A stretch of DNA of 64,000 bases from Clostridium estertheticum (GTDB taxonomy: Bacteria; Bacillota; Clostridia; Clostridiales; Clostridiaceae), in contig NZ_JAAMNH020000001.1 in NCBI RefSeq assembly GCF_011065935.2, positions 1,757,001-1,821,000 on the forward strand. The letters run 5' to 3'. The position numbers and the translations under genes were made by a program. The notes under the pieces were generated by a model. The model ran no database searches, had not been told where the DNA came from, and saw nothing but the letters and a program-made list of their open reading frames with translations. Of the stretch, positions 8,388-17,273 are shown piece by piece. Position 1 is the first letter of the stretch; every line of letters starts with the position of its first letter.

Positions 8388-8460
8388 CTACTATTGTGTC
8401 TTTATTGAATTATATACAATATTAATAATAATTACAAATATTTATCATAATTATATTTAT
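8388..8460 (-). promoter_or_regulatory. Sigma-A type promoter for the lipoprotein gene
   Basis: On the minus strand, TTGTAA is followed after 17 bases by TATAAT. Downstream AGACACAATAGTAG matches the corresponding element behind the promoter of the 2793-3179 gene. Confidence 0.7.
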
Positions 8461-8492
8461 ATTGATTTACTAATAGCCAAATACCATTTGGA

Positions 8493-10448
8493 TTAAACAA
8501 AATAAATTATATCCTCAATTTTAAATTTCTTATTTGTTAACCCAAGTCTTTGAGCGGGAGTTACATTTTCGCCTTTGTATTTATATGTCTCACAAAAATT
8601 TAGAAAGGTTCTTAAAATTGTCAAAGAATATTGAGCATACATTGGATTAAAATTAGCATATATATAACTTTTGCCTTCTCCACGACTTGATACTAAAGGT
8701 CTTTCGAGGATTGATAGCCTTCTTCTAATTTGATTAAAAAATGTATTTATAGACCTGCTATTCACGTTATATAATAAATCAGCAAGTTCATCATTGGATA
8801 AATAGGATAAGTCGGTAACACAATCTACATACCTCGCTCCTTCGTCTTTAAATGGGTATGGATGTTCAATAGGATTATTAGCATGAATCGGATAACTTTT
8901 TCCATTAAAATCAACATACTTATATAGACTGTGATAACTTAAATCCTCTGCAAGTTTCTTAATTGCTGTTTCCTTTAAGTTTCCTTCAAAGTAATGAGTA
9001 TCTTTCCATTCTTGCAATTCATTTTTTGCCATATTAAATGAAACATATGCTTCTTTTTTAGACATCTTCTTATCTACTTGGCATAAAAAACAATCCATAG
9101 TATTATTTTTTATTTCATCCTTATAAACTCGCATTAAAGCGGTCATTAATGATGAATCTTTATCAGATACATAGTAGAGCCTTTGAACATTTATATTTTG
9201 CTTTATAGCCCAATAGTGAGCAATGGCAGTATATGTAGCGTTGACATGAAACCCATTCAAATAATCTTTACGATTAAGTAGTTTAGTTATATCAATTTTG
9301 TCATCTTCTACTGTATCCACAGTCGGTTCTTTTTTTGAAATGTCATAGAAAGAGTATCTATACTTTGCATTTCTTTGAGCAAAATTGTATAAATGATTTT
9401 CTTTAAGTATTTCAATATCTCTTTCAATATCTTTGACCGTTACTTGCCAGTCAAAGGCTACATCAACTCTGAAAATATATCTTGTAAACATATCACTTGT
9501 AGCAAGAACCCCAGTTGGGAATACGAGTTTTTCAGTATGCCCATATTCCTTACCCCCACAGCCTTTTCTCCGTACATTATTTAGATGATAGACCAATTTA
9601 TCTGTGTTTAACCACAAAGTTTTGAACTTTTTTTCCTTTAATGCCTTATCTTCATACCTTTCTAAAAATTCAAGACATTTTCTATAAAGCCACTCTAATT
9701 TATTATAATATGTTTGTGGACTTATTTCCAATATTTCGCAAGTTCTCCTTATTGGAGTTCTATTTAATAGTAATCTTGCAAAGAGTGGGAGTATATCATT
9801 TTTATTTTGATTGTATGTAAAACATTCTCTTTGATTAGGTAATACATTAGTTATTTTTTTGCATATCTTACATTGATATTTTTGAGAATTACTACTGCTT
9901 TTCCCACGAGCATAGAAATTATCTCTATTATCAAAAGGATTTAATTTTGTGTTTAAGCAATTATCTTTATGGAAAATATATTCTGGTTCAATGGCAATCA
10001 CTGTATTAATATCTATTAATCTTTTTATTTCTTCTGCAATAGACCAATTACTTAAAAGTGAAGTGGTAGAGTTAAGAATTATACCATTTTCATTATCGCC
10101 ATAAACTCCATTACATACTAAGTATTTATTATAATCCATACCACCCTGTAATTTATATCTTGAAGGTTTGTTTTTAATACTATTGTGTTTTACTTGTTGC
10201 TTCCCAAAATTTTTACAAAAGGGATTGTCACAAAAATTCATTTGAACTTCATAAGTGTTATCTTTATATTCGATATTTAGTGTTTTGAATAAACCATCTC
10301 TATACTTTTTAGCAAATGCAACTATGTCAAGTTTGATATAATCCTCTTGCCTTTGAAGGATTTCGTCATTAGAAACAGGGCAGATTACATTAACCTTGCT
10401 ATCATTCTTTGATGTTAGTTTCTTTAGTTTCCCCAATTGTTTCTTCAC
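8493..10448 (-). CDS. Transposase-like protein with zinc fingers and helix-turn-helix
   Basis: This 651-residue protein has Cys pairs typical of transposase zinc fingers (FCDNPFCKNFG at about 72-82 and YQCKICKK at about 190-197). A homeodomain-like helix-turn-helix follows (about 225-255; RRTCEILEISPQTYYNKLEWL), and then an RNase H-like catalytic core in which NTDKLVYH (about 280) and YVSDKDSS (about 427) offer candidate acidic residues. The C-terminus reads VTPAQRLGL, a common transposase ending. I would call it a DDE-type transposase of an unassigned or minor family. The start is probably the GTG at 10448 but no good ribosome site is visible. Terminal inverted repeats were not found by eye, so the element may be degenerate or not an insertion sequence at all. 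Confidence 0.6.
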   Translation of the reverse strand: MKKQLGKLKKLTSKNDSKVNVICPVSNDEILQRQEDYIKLDIVAFAKKYRDGLFKTLNIEYKDNTYEVQMNFCDNPFCKNFGKQQVKHNSIKNKPSRYKLQGGMDYNKYLVCNGVYGDNENGIILNSTTSLLSNWSIAEEIKRLIDINTVIAIEPEYIFHKDNCLNTKLNPFDNRDNFYARGKSSSNSQKYQCKICKKITNVLPNQRECFTYNQNKNDILPLFARLLLNRTPIRRTCEILEISPQTYYNKLEWLYRKCLEFLERYEDKALKEKKFKTLWLNTDKLVYHLNNVRRKGCGGKEYGHTEKLVFPTGVLATSDMFTRYIFRVDVAFDWQVTVKDIERDIEILKENHLYNFAQRNAKYRYSFYDISKKEPTVDTVEDDKIDITKLLNRKDYLNGFHVNATYTAIAHYWAIKQNINVQRLYYVSDKDSSLMTALMRVYKDEIKNNTMDCFLCQVDKKMSKKEAYVSFNMAKNELQEWKDTHYFEGNLKETAIKKLAEDLSYHSLYKYVDFNGKSYPIHANNPIEHPYPFKDEGARYVDCVTDLSYLSNDELADLLYNVNSRSINTFFNQIRRRLSILERPLVSSRGEGKSYIYANFNPMYAQYSLTILRTFLNFCETYKYKGENVTPAQRLGLTNKKFKIEDIIYFV

Positions 10449-10500
10449 ACTCCATTTTAGTAACCAATTTGCAGTCTGAAAGTCAGAATTAAGAGAAAAA

Positions 10501-10578
10501 ATGAGAGTAGATATAGATATGGAATTAAGGGGTTATAGCCCAAGAACCGTAAAAGGCTATTTACACGATTTTATATAA
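10501..10578 (+). pseudogene. N-terminal stub of a tyrosine recombinase
   Basis: Twenty-five codons begin MRVDIDMELRGYSPRTVKGY and end at TAA. This is the start of the SAM-like N-terminal domain of a phage or IS-associated tyrosine integrase. The catalytic domain is absent. The stub lies between the transposase-like gene and the end of the tyrosine decarboxylase gene, and marks a decayed mobile element. Confidence 0.6.
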
Positions 10579-10590
10579 AATTTAACTTAA

Positions 10591-12444
10591 TTATTTTAAT
10601 ATTCTTTCTAACTTTGTCGTTACAGCATTATGCATTTTTTCCATATATTCTTCAAAAGTATTTTTATTATTCATGAATGGTGATAGTACACACGCTCTTA
10701 ATATAGTAACTTTTTTTTCTTTTAACCATTCTTTTTCATCTGGTCCACAGTTCTTAACAAAATTTAATGGACTATGTCCATAATCCTCAATTGTAAAATC
10801 TGTATGAGAAGTTATGAAATCATTTGTATATAACCCATTTTGAACATATGAAGCTTCTTCATAGAATTTATGATTTAATTCATTCATTACTGCTAAGTCT
10901 GTATTTCCTTCATAATTAAATGCAAAGTCAACCATGTTAAAATCTGGTCTACCAAGTGGATGTACTACAACTACTTTATCTCCTATTATATATGTTTCAT
11001 GATCTTTTAAATTAGTGAATAAATTAAATGAGCCTTCAATACTAGCTCCAATTAACTTACCATAACCAGATATATTTAAAGGTAATACTCTATGTGCTGT
11101 CCATACTGAAGCAGCGGTAGCACCAGCTTTTGATCCTTCTAATATAAATGCTCCAAGTAATGCAGGAATATCCATTTTTTTCTCAAATACATATGTTGCA
11201 AAGTAAGAAATAAATTCTCTCATTCTATTATCTCTTATAACAATACCACCTGCTGAATATGGAATATATCCCATTTTATGAGGATCTATTGTTATAGTAT
11301 CAGCTTGGCTCATAGCTTTAAATGCTTCATAAACATCTGTTGATGGCCATTGAGTTTCAGCATCTTGAAATACTCCATACTCTAAATATTTATCATGTAA
11401 TTCATCTTGAGGTATGAAATTGTATTCTTCATCTAAGAATATTGATCTTGCATATCCACCATAAGCAGCGTCCACATGAAAATAGAAGTTTATTCCTTTA
11501 GAAGAATATTCTTTTTTTACTTCAATTATTTTGTGTATGTTATCTACAGCGCCTTCTTCTGTTGATCCAACAACACCAACAACACCAAGTATTGGTATTT
11601 TTTGTTCAGTAAGCTCATCTATTGTTTTTCTTAAAGAATCCATACTCATTCTATAGTTTTCGTCAATTTCTACTGCTACAACATTGTCTAATCCAAGTCC
11701 TATTATATCAGCAGCTTTTAACCATGAATAATGCTTAGTTTGAGGAACTAACCACTTTCCTAATTTTACTATTCTAGAAGCACCGGCTCTAGCTGATTTA
11801 CTCTTTAATTCGTCTAACTTTTGTGGAATCTTATCTGTTAAGTCTAATATTTCATCAACTGACATATTTAAAAGTTCCCATTCAGTTTTTCCTTCTACTA
11901 ACGCTGGAGATACCTCCCTTATTGCGAATGGTAATGAAGCTATATTTCTAGCATACCAAAGACCTTCTAAGTTTGCTATTGAACCATCTGCACATATATG
12001 TCCCCATGATTCCCCTTTTTTATAACTCATTAATTCACAAAAATCTGCTCCTACTTCTTCTTCCATTTCTGAAGTTGCTGGTGAAGACTCATACGCAACG
12101 TTGTTTCCATTATATAACATTGCTGCGAAATATCCTAATGTTGCAGGAACTAAAGTTTCTGAATTCATATGTCCTAAGAATCTTGGTGAATGCCATGGCA
12201 CTGATCCAGCTCTTAATTTTGATGAAAGTTGAATAAGAACTTCTTCCATTTTATCTTTAGTAGACTTAAAGCTTTCTTTTTCTTTATCTTTTTCTTTTAT
12301 TATAGTATCATCCCCAGGATGGTAGTTTTTTCTCCATTGGCTATGATCCTCAAATAGCATTTCAAGATTATTTTCAAATATTTCTTTGTTTTCTGATTTA
12401 GGTCCTAAAAATAATGCTTTCAAATCAATGTTTTTTTCACTCAT
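10591..12444 (-). CDS. tdcA: Tyrosine decarboxylase, PLP-dependent
   Basis: This 617-residue protein has the length and the N-terminal extension (SEKNIDLKALFLGPKSENKE) of the tyrosine decarboxylases of enterococci and lactobacilli, rather than the shorter archaeal type. It converts L-tyrosine to tyramine and CO2, consuming a proton. The PLP-binding lysine is in TIDPHKMGYIPYSAGG (about residue 391), and the cofactor-contact region FHVDAAYGGYARS is at about 322-334. It lies 59 bases downstream of an antiporter gene on the same strand, which together form a tyrosine uptake, decarboxylation and tyramine export system for acid resistance and proton motive force. GGAGG precedes the ATG. Decarboxylation of phenylalanine or DOPA as side activity is possible. 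Confidence 0.88.
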   Translation of the reverse strand: MSEKNIDLKALFLGPKSENKEIFENNLEMLFEDHSQWRKNYHPGDDTIIKEKDKEKESFKSTKDKMEEVLIQLSSKLRAGSVPWHSPRFLGHMNSETLVPATLGYFAAMLYNGNNVAYESSPATSEMEEEVGADFCELMSYKKGESWGHICADGSIANLEGLWYARNIASLPFAIREVSPALVEGKTEWELLNMSVDEILDLTDKIPQKLDELKSKSARAGASRIVKLGKWLVPQTKHYSWLKAADIIGLGLDNVVAVEIDENYRMSMDSLRKTIDELTEQKIPILGVVGVVGSTEEGAVDNIHKIIEVKKEYSSKGINFYFHVDAAYGGYARSIFLDEEYNFIPQDELHDKYLEYGVFQDAETQWPSTDVYEAFKAMSQADTITIDPHKMGYIPYSAGGIVIRDNRMREFISYFATYVFEKKMDIPALLGAFILEGSKAGATAASVWTAHRVLPLNISGYGKLIGASIEGSFNLFTNLKDHETYIIGDKVVVVHPLGRPDFNMVDFAFNYEGNTDLAVMNELNHKFYEEASYVQNGLYTNDFITSHTDFTIEDYGHSPLNFVKNCGPDEKEWLKEKKVTILRACVLSPFMNNKNTFEEYMEKMHNAVTTKLERILK

Positions 12445-12503
12445 ACTGTTCCTCCTTATTTATTTAAATAATTATTAGTTTTTTTATTAATCAGTTTTCT
12501 CTT

Positions 12504-13904
12504 TTAAAATTTCTTCTGATTCACTTTTTTCCATGAAGGTTTTCTTAATTTAAATATAATTATTGGTGATATCACACATACTGCTGTTCCAATAACTTGG
12601 ACAGCTATATATATTCCAGATTTTGTGTTGGCTGGGGGTATTAAACTAACTATAATTGTTATTGCAATACCTATTAAAGATAATGATACTGCTATCCACA
12701 TTCCTAATTTTCCACCTGAAATTGTAAATGCTCTAACAACATCAGGACGCTTATATTTTAATACAATTGCTGATAATACTATGAATAAGTAAACTATACA
12801 ATATAATATATTTGTTAATATTAATATCATAAAGAAACTACTATTTACATTTGGTATAACAACATATAATATTGCTACAAAAGAAACTACTATAGCTTGT
12901 ATTAATACAAAAGTTATTGGTACTCCATGCTTAGTTCTCTTTTGGAATACTGGAGGTAAGTTACCCTCTTCAGCAACTTTTATCATAGCTTTTGATGGTC
13001 CTAATACCCATACACTAAGTTGTGCAAGAACTCCAATGCATATCATAGCTGAGATGACATTTGTTAACCATGGTAATCCTAATTCATTGAAATATATTGC
13101 AAATGGTTGAGTTATATTTGATAATTGTATTTTATCTGTTGGTATTGTATTTGCTTCTGTTAAACCTGCTATAAGATTAAATACTATAAGAAGCCCCATT
13201 GATAAGAAAACTGATATTGGATAGTTTTTCTTAGGATTTTCTATGTTATTAGCATTTACAGATGCTATTTCTAATCCAGTGAATATAAATATTATTCCTG
13301 AAAATATTGAAAATTTATCTATTGAACCTAAACTAGGTATAGCACTTTTCCAAGTTAAAGGCCCAAGATTTACAATTCCGTGTTTAAAAGTCCACCATAA
13401 ACCTAAAGCTACAAGTGCTACAAATGGAATGTAAATTCCAACAACTGAACCAATAGTACCAATTATCTTATCCATATCAAACTTTAAGTTTAATAATGTC
13501 ACTGTCCAATAAGAAAGTATTATAAATGAGAATACAAAGATATTGTTTTGGGATAGATCTGGTCTCCCTATTACATATGCTAATAAAATACCAACTGTTG
13601 AACTAACCATTACCATTCCGAAGAACATTTGAACCCATAGTAACCAAGATGTTATAAATGCACATTTTTCTCCTAAAGCTTCCTTAACCCAAACCTCAGG
13701 CCCACCTTCTTCTGTCCATCCTGTTGCAAGCTCTGCACATATCAATGATATTGGAATTGCAAATAAGATTGCTGCTCCAATCATAAAGAAAATTTGTTGC
13801 CACCCAACAACTGCTAATGTCGGAACACTTCTAACACTTCCATAGAATGCTATACTGATTCCGATCAATTGGAACAATGAAAGTTTTTTCTTTTTGTTTT
13901 CCAT
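12504..13904 (-). CDS. tyrP: Tyrosine/tyramine antiporter, APC superfamily
   Basis: This 466-residue transporter has twelve membrane segments and the amino acid antiporter sequence FQLIGISIAFYGSVRSVPTLAV near the N-terminus. It is related to GadC-like glutamate/GABA exchangers and to TyrP, and its position directly before a tyrosine decarboxylase gene assigns it as the tyrosine-tyramine exchanger. The frame is open 26 codons further upstream, but GGAGG sits inside that extension, eleven bases before the ATG at 13904, so I take the shorter form. The operon order is tyrP then tdc; the tyrS and nhaC genes that often accompany it in lactic bacteria are not present here. Confidence 0.85.
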   Translation of the reverse strand: MENKKKKLSLFQLIGISIAFYGSVRSVPTLAVVGWQQIFFMIGAAILFAIPISLICAELATGWTEEGGPEVWVKEALGEKCAFITSWLLWVQMFFGMVMVSSTVGILLAYVIGRPDLSQNNIFVFSFIILSYWTVTLLNLKFDMDKIIGTIGSVVGIYIPFVALVALGLWWTFKHGIVNLGPLTWKSAIPSLGSIDKFSIFSGIIFIFTGLEIASVNANNIENPKKNYPISVFLSMGLLIVFNLIAGLTEANTIPTDKIQLSNITQPFAIYFNELGLPWLTNVISAMICIGVLAQLSVWVLGPSKAMIKVAEEGNLPPVFQKRTKHGVPITFVLIQAIVVSFVAILYVVIPNVNSSFFMILILTNILYCIVYLFIVLSAIVLKYKRPDVVRAFTISGGKLGMWIAVSLSLIGIAITIIVSLIPPANTKSGIYIAVQVIGTAVCVISPIIIFKLRKPSWKKVNQKKF

Positions 13905-14312
13905 ACGTATGATTTCCTCCCTGCTACTATGTATGAATTTTTGAATTGCTTTTATTAAATTATAAAGATTTTCTTGGGACAATTTGTATTATTTTGTAAC
14001 TATATTCAATATTTTCAACCATACCGTTGTACAATATTATATGGTTATCGCATTATATATTCCTAGTGCAAACTTATATTCATATTGTATACAAAATAAA
14101 ACTAATTATGCGAGTAATTAATGTAAATGCTGTCGAACCATTTACCTTTTTTTGTTTTTTTCTCAAAGAGTAAAATAATAATAATATGAATGAAAAAACA
14201 TTATAAGTTCGTATTAAATCAACAAAAAGTTCGTATATTATTCCATGTGGTCATGAAAGTAAGTCATATAGCCTGGGGAGTGGTTGAAGAAGGTTTTGTA
14301 AATTTATAAAGG

Positions 14313-14363
14313 AAAGACATCTGATTCTATAAGCGGGTGGCCCCTATTATAACAAAAGTCTTT
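14313..14363 (+). promoter_or_regulatory. Nested hairpin in the LacI regulator leader
   Basis: AAAGAC pairs with GTCTTT, and inside it TATAA pairs with TTATA and GGG with CCC around a TGG loop. The 540-base stretch between tyrP and the LacI-type gene otherwise shows no gene, only AT-rich DNA and two AAGTTCGTAT direct repeats near 14205 and 14228. No poly-U tail follows, so it is not a terminator. The hairpin may be an RNA structure in the leader; no known riboswitch consensus fits. Confidence 0.35.
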
Positions 14364-14396
14364 ACTATTAAAATTAAAAGATATACAATTATATTG

Positions 14397-14408
14397 GAAA
14401 CCGGTTTC
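14397..14408. promoter_or_regulatory. LacI-type operator
   Basis: GAAACCGGTTTC is a perfect 12-bp palindrome with the central CG expected for LacI/GalR-family operators. It lies 32 bases before the LacI-type regulator start, consistent with autoregulation. Confidence 0.65.
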
Positions 14409-14440
14409 AAGTATATTTAGAATTTATGGAGATTAAGTTT

Positions 14441-15442
14441 ATGGATATGAAAGATATTGCCAAACTGGCAAGAGTTTCAAAGGCAACAGTGTCAAGAGTA
14501 ATTAATAATTCACAAAATGTAAGCCCAGAATTAAGGGCAAGGGTAGAGAAAATTTTAAAAGAAACAGGGTATACCCCTAATTTATTAGCACAGGAGTTAG
14601 TAACTAAGAAAACAAAATTAATAGGAGTTATATTACCTAGAATTGGTATTGATACATTTTCGCATATAACGGAAGGTATTACCGATAAGTTGAATGAAGA
14701 AGGATATAATATTTTGCTAGGTACTTCTAGGGAAAGTAAAAATGATGAATTTAAATATTTTGATATTTTTCAAAAGAAGCATTTGGATGGAATTATTTTT
14801 TTCCACACTGAGATTACAGAGAAACACATAAAGTTAATTAATGAAATTAGTATTCCAGTTGTAATAATGGGTCAACAAAATAGTGAAATAGATGTTCCCT
14901 ATGTAACATATGATGATTTTAATGCAGCTAAGGCAATGGTATCACATTTGATTAGTCAAGGGCATGAAAAAATTGCATATATTGGCTTATCAGAAACTAA
15001 AGTGGCAATAGGAAGCTTTAGAAAAGAAGGTTATATGGCTGCATTAAAAGAGAGTAACATTGATGTACCGGATGAATATTTATCAATAGGAGATTTTGAA
15101 ATATCATCAGGATATAATGAAATGAAAGGTATAATTAATAATTCCAAAATAATTCCTACTGCAGTATTTGCAGCGATAGATCGTTTAGCCTTTGGAGCAA
15201 TACAGTATTTAAAAGAAAAAGGATACAGGGTTCCAGAGGATATATCAGTGGTTGGCATAGATGATATGGATATTTCATCCATATTTGAACCAACTTTAAC
15301 AACAATGCATTTTGATTATTATGAATCTGGAATTAAGGCAGCAAAACTAATATTAGAAAAATTACAGAATGAAAAGATAGAAAATAAAAACATTGTTATG
15401 GGATATGAATTAAAGATTAGAAACAGTACAAAAAATATATAA
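14441..15442 (+). CDS. LacI/GalR-family transcriptional regulator
   Basis: This 333-residue repressor has an N-terminal LacI helix-turn-helix (MKDIAKLARVSKATVSRVIN), a hinge helix (NLLAQELVTKK) and a periplasmic-binding-like effector domain (about 60-330; KTKLIGVILPRIG, DISVVGIDDMDIS). An in-frame ATG lies five codons upstream, but GGAGAT covers that codon and sits correctly before the ATG at 14441. The gene is followed 72 bases later by purine nucleoside phosphorylase. The ligand may therefore be a nucleoside, purine or pentose derivative, although this is inference from context. A perfect LacI-type operator stands in its own promoter region. Confidence 0.87.
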   Translation: MDMKDIAKLARVSKATVSRVINNSQNVSPELRARVEKILKETGYTPNLLAQELVTKKTKLIGVILPRIGIDTFSHITEGITDKLNEEGYNILLGTSRESKNDEFKYFDIFQKKHLDGIIFFHTEITEKHIKLINEISIPVVIMGQQNSEIDVPYVTYDDFNAAKAMVSHLISQGHEKIAYIGLSETKVAIGSFRKEGYMAALKESNIDVPDEYLSIGDFEISSGYNEMKGIINNSKIIPTAVFAAIDRLAFGAIQYLKEKGYRVPEDISVVGIDDMDISSIFEPTLTTMHFDYYESGIKAAKLILEKLQNEKIENKNIVMGYELKIRNSTKNI

Positions 15443-15514
15443 AAAGTAGTAGCATTATTTTTTTACATAATTAGAAACTGGTTAATTGTAATAAATTTTT
15501 AGGAGGATAAGAAT

Positions 15515-16339
15515 ATGAAGAACATGTATGATAAAGTTAGCGAATCAGCAAAGTATATAGAGTGCAAAATGAACTTAAAGCCTAAAGTAGCAGTTATTCT
15601 AGGCTCAGGACTGGGGGATTTGGCTGATGCCATAGAAAATAAAGAATATATTTACTATAAGGATATACCAAATTTTCCACAGTCAACAGTGGTCGGACAT
15701 GAAGGAAGATTAGTTTTAGGGAAAATAAAAGGCGTAGCTGTACTTGCAATGCAGGGCAGATTTCATTATTTCGAAGGTTATACAATGAAAGAAGTTGCAT
15801 ACCCTGTGTTTGTGATGAAGCTTTTGGGCATTGAAAAGCTTATAGTAACTAATGCTTGTGGAGGTATAAACACAAGCTTTAGTCCTGGAACATTAATGGT
15901 TATTACTGATTTTATTAATTTAGTTTCTGATAATCCATTGATTGGAATTAATGATGAAAGATTTGGACCAAGATTCCCAGATATGTCAGAACCCTATAAA
16001 CTTGAACTAATAGATAAAGCAAAGAAAATTGCAGATGAAATAGGTGTTGAATATAAAGAAGGTGTTTATGCTGGATTTATGGGTCCTTATTACGAAACAG
16101 CAGCGGAGATAAGAGCAATTGGAGGGCAAGGTGCAGATGCTGTTGGAATGTCTACGGTTCCTGAAACCATAGCTGCAAATTATTTAGGCATAGATGTGCT
16201 TGGAATATCTTGCATTACAAATATGGCTACAGGTATACAAAAGCAAAAACACTCTCATGCAAGAGTGATAGAAATAGCTAAAAAAGCATCAGTGGATTTC
16301 TGTAGATGGGTAGCTAAAATAGTAGAGGATATTGGTTAA
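15515..16339 (+). CDS. punA: Purine nucleoside phosphorylase (trimeric, PNP-I)
   Basis: This 274-residue enzyme is full length for the trimeric, low-molecular-mass PNP family, which splits inosine, guanosine and their deoxy forms with phosphate into base and (deoxy)ribose 1-phosphate. Phosphate-binding segments are GSGLGDLA (about 29-36), GHEGRL (about 63-68) and MQGRFHYFEGY (about 79-89). VTNACGGIN is at about 111-119. The base site includes GPYYETAAEIR (about 190-200) and GADAVGMSTVPE (about 207-218), with N at about 236. AGGAGG precedes the ATG. It probably forms an operon with the LacI-type regulator. Part of its 3' region is duplicated at 7326-7397. Confidence 0.92.
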   Translation: MKNMYDKVSESAKYIECKMNLKPKVAVILGSGLGDLADAIENKEYIYYKDIPNFPQSTVVGHEGRLVLGKIKGVAVLAMQGRFHYFEGYTMKEVAYPVFVMKLLGIEKLIVTNACGGINTSFSPGTLMVITDFINLVSDNPLIGINDERFGPRFPDMSEPYKLELIDKAKKIADEIGVEYKEGVYAGFMGPYYETAAEIRAIGGQGADAVGMSTVPETIAANYLGIDVLGISCITNMATGIQKQKHSHARVIEIAKKASVDFCRWVAKIVEDIG

Positions 16340-16346
16340 TTTTAAA

Positions 16347-16377
16347 AGCTACAGACATAAAGTTTATGTCTGTAGCT
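16347..16377 (+). terminator. Perfect hairpin after the PNP gene
   Basis: AGCTACAGACATAAA and its exact complement are separated by a single G, starting eight bases after the PNP stop. There is no poly-U tail, so termination may be weak. Confidence 0.6.
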
Positions 16378-16469
16378 CATGTGCCTAAGTGTATTAAATA
16401 TATAGTAATACAGATCAAATCTGAATATACTCTAATATTTAATTGTTTTATACACTATATTTGGGTGAG

Positions 16470-17006
16470 TTATAGAGTACTATCTCCTTCTTGCCAGTCT
16501 ATAGCACACAATCCCCCTGTTTTTAACGCTTTAAGTACACGCAATGTTTCATCAACACTTCTTCCTACATTTAAATCGTGAATAACAGAATATTTAACGA
16601 TCCCATTAGGATCTATTATAAATAATCCTCTCAAAGAAATTCCCTCTTCTTCAATTAATATACCATAATTTTTTGAAATTTCTTTTGTTAAATCAGAAGC
16701 CATAGGGAAAGCGATTTTTCCCAAACCACCATCATTTGAGTTTTGATTTATCCAAGTTTTATGTGCATGTTGACTATCACAACTTACCGATAATAATTCT
16801 GTACCCTCCTTCTTAAATTCATCATATTTCTTACTAAAAGCAGTTATCTCTGTAGGGCATACAAATGTAAAATCTAAAGGATAAAAGAACATAACAAGCC
16901 ACTTTCCTTTATAATCCTCCAATTTTACTTCTACAAAATCGCTTCCATCACCTTTTACAGCGTTCATTTTAAAATAAGGAGCTGATTTTCCAACTAATCT
17001 TTCCAT
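16470..17006 (-). CDS. Typical 2-Cys peroxiredoxin (AhpC/TSA family)
   Basis: This 178-residue peroxidase reduces H2O2 and organic hydroperoxides. The peroxidatic Cys is in FTFVCPTEITAF (about residue 50, with the Pro and Thr of the PxxxTxxC site just before it), and the resolving Cys is in GGLCAIDW near residue 169. Length and both motifs fit a typical 2-Cys enzyme, dimeric, cytosolic, recycled by thioredoxin or AhpF-type reductants. AGGAGG precedes the ATG. It stands alone and is convergent with the PNP gene. No reductase gene is nearby. PerR control would be usual in clostridia, but I could not identify a convincing PerR box. Confidence 0.9.
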   Translation of the reverse strand: MERLVGKSAPYFKMNAVKGDGSDFVEVKLEDYKGKWLVMFFYPLDFTFVCPTEITAFSKKYDEFKKEGTELLSVSCDSQHAHKTWINQNSNDGGLGKIAFPMASDLTKEISKNYGILIEEEGISLRGLFIIDPNGIVKYSVIHDLNVGRSVDETLRVLKALKTGGLCAIDWQEGDSTL

Positions 17007-17273
17007 ATTGATACCTCCTAAATTAATAATATTTATAAGTTTCTATTAAATAAATGAAATAATTTTAATCTAAAATATTGTTTAACATCAATGATTATAA
17101 TTTCCTATAGACTCATAAATTATTTCCTATCAAAACCAGTAATTAGCAAAGCAATTTCCTTCTGCTTTTTACTTATAAATAATATGAGCTTTACGTAATT
17201 CAATCATGACATGATATTCAATATCATTTAATAATAAATATCTTTTAATAGATTGTACTACCTAAACAATATC

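Noticed and set aside
8493..10578. An intact insertion sequence or prophage
   Set aside because: No terminal inverted repeats or target duplications were visible, the integrase is reduced to 25 codons and there are no phage structural genes.
14328..14351. GCGGGTGGCCCC resembling a T-box GGTGG-ACC core
   Set aside because: The full T-box core is absent, no terminator follows and the downstream gene is a LacI-type regulator. The true T-box is at 46519-46532 on the other strand.
17020..17110. PerR box upstream of the peroxiredoxin gene
   Set aside because: ATTTTAGATTAAAAT is roughly palindromic but matches the TTATAATNATTATAA consensus at too few positions to call.
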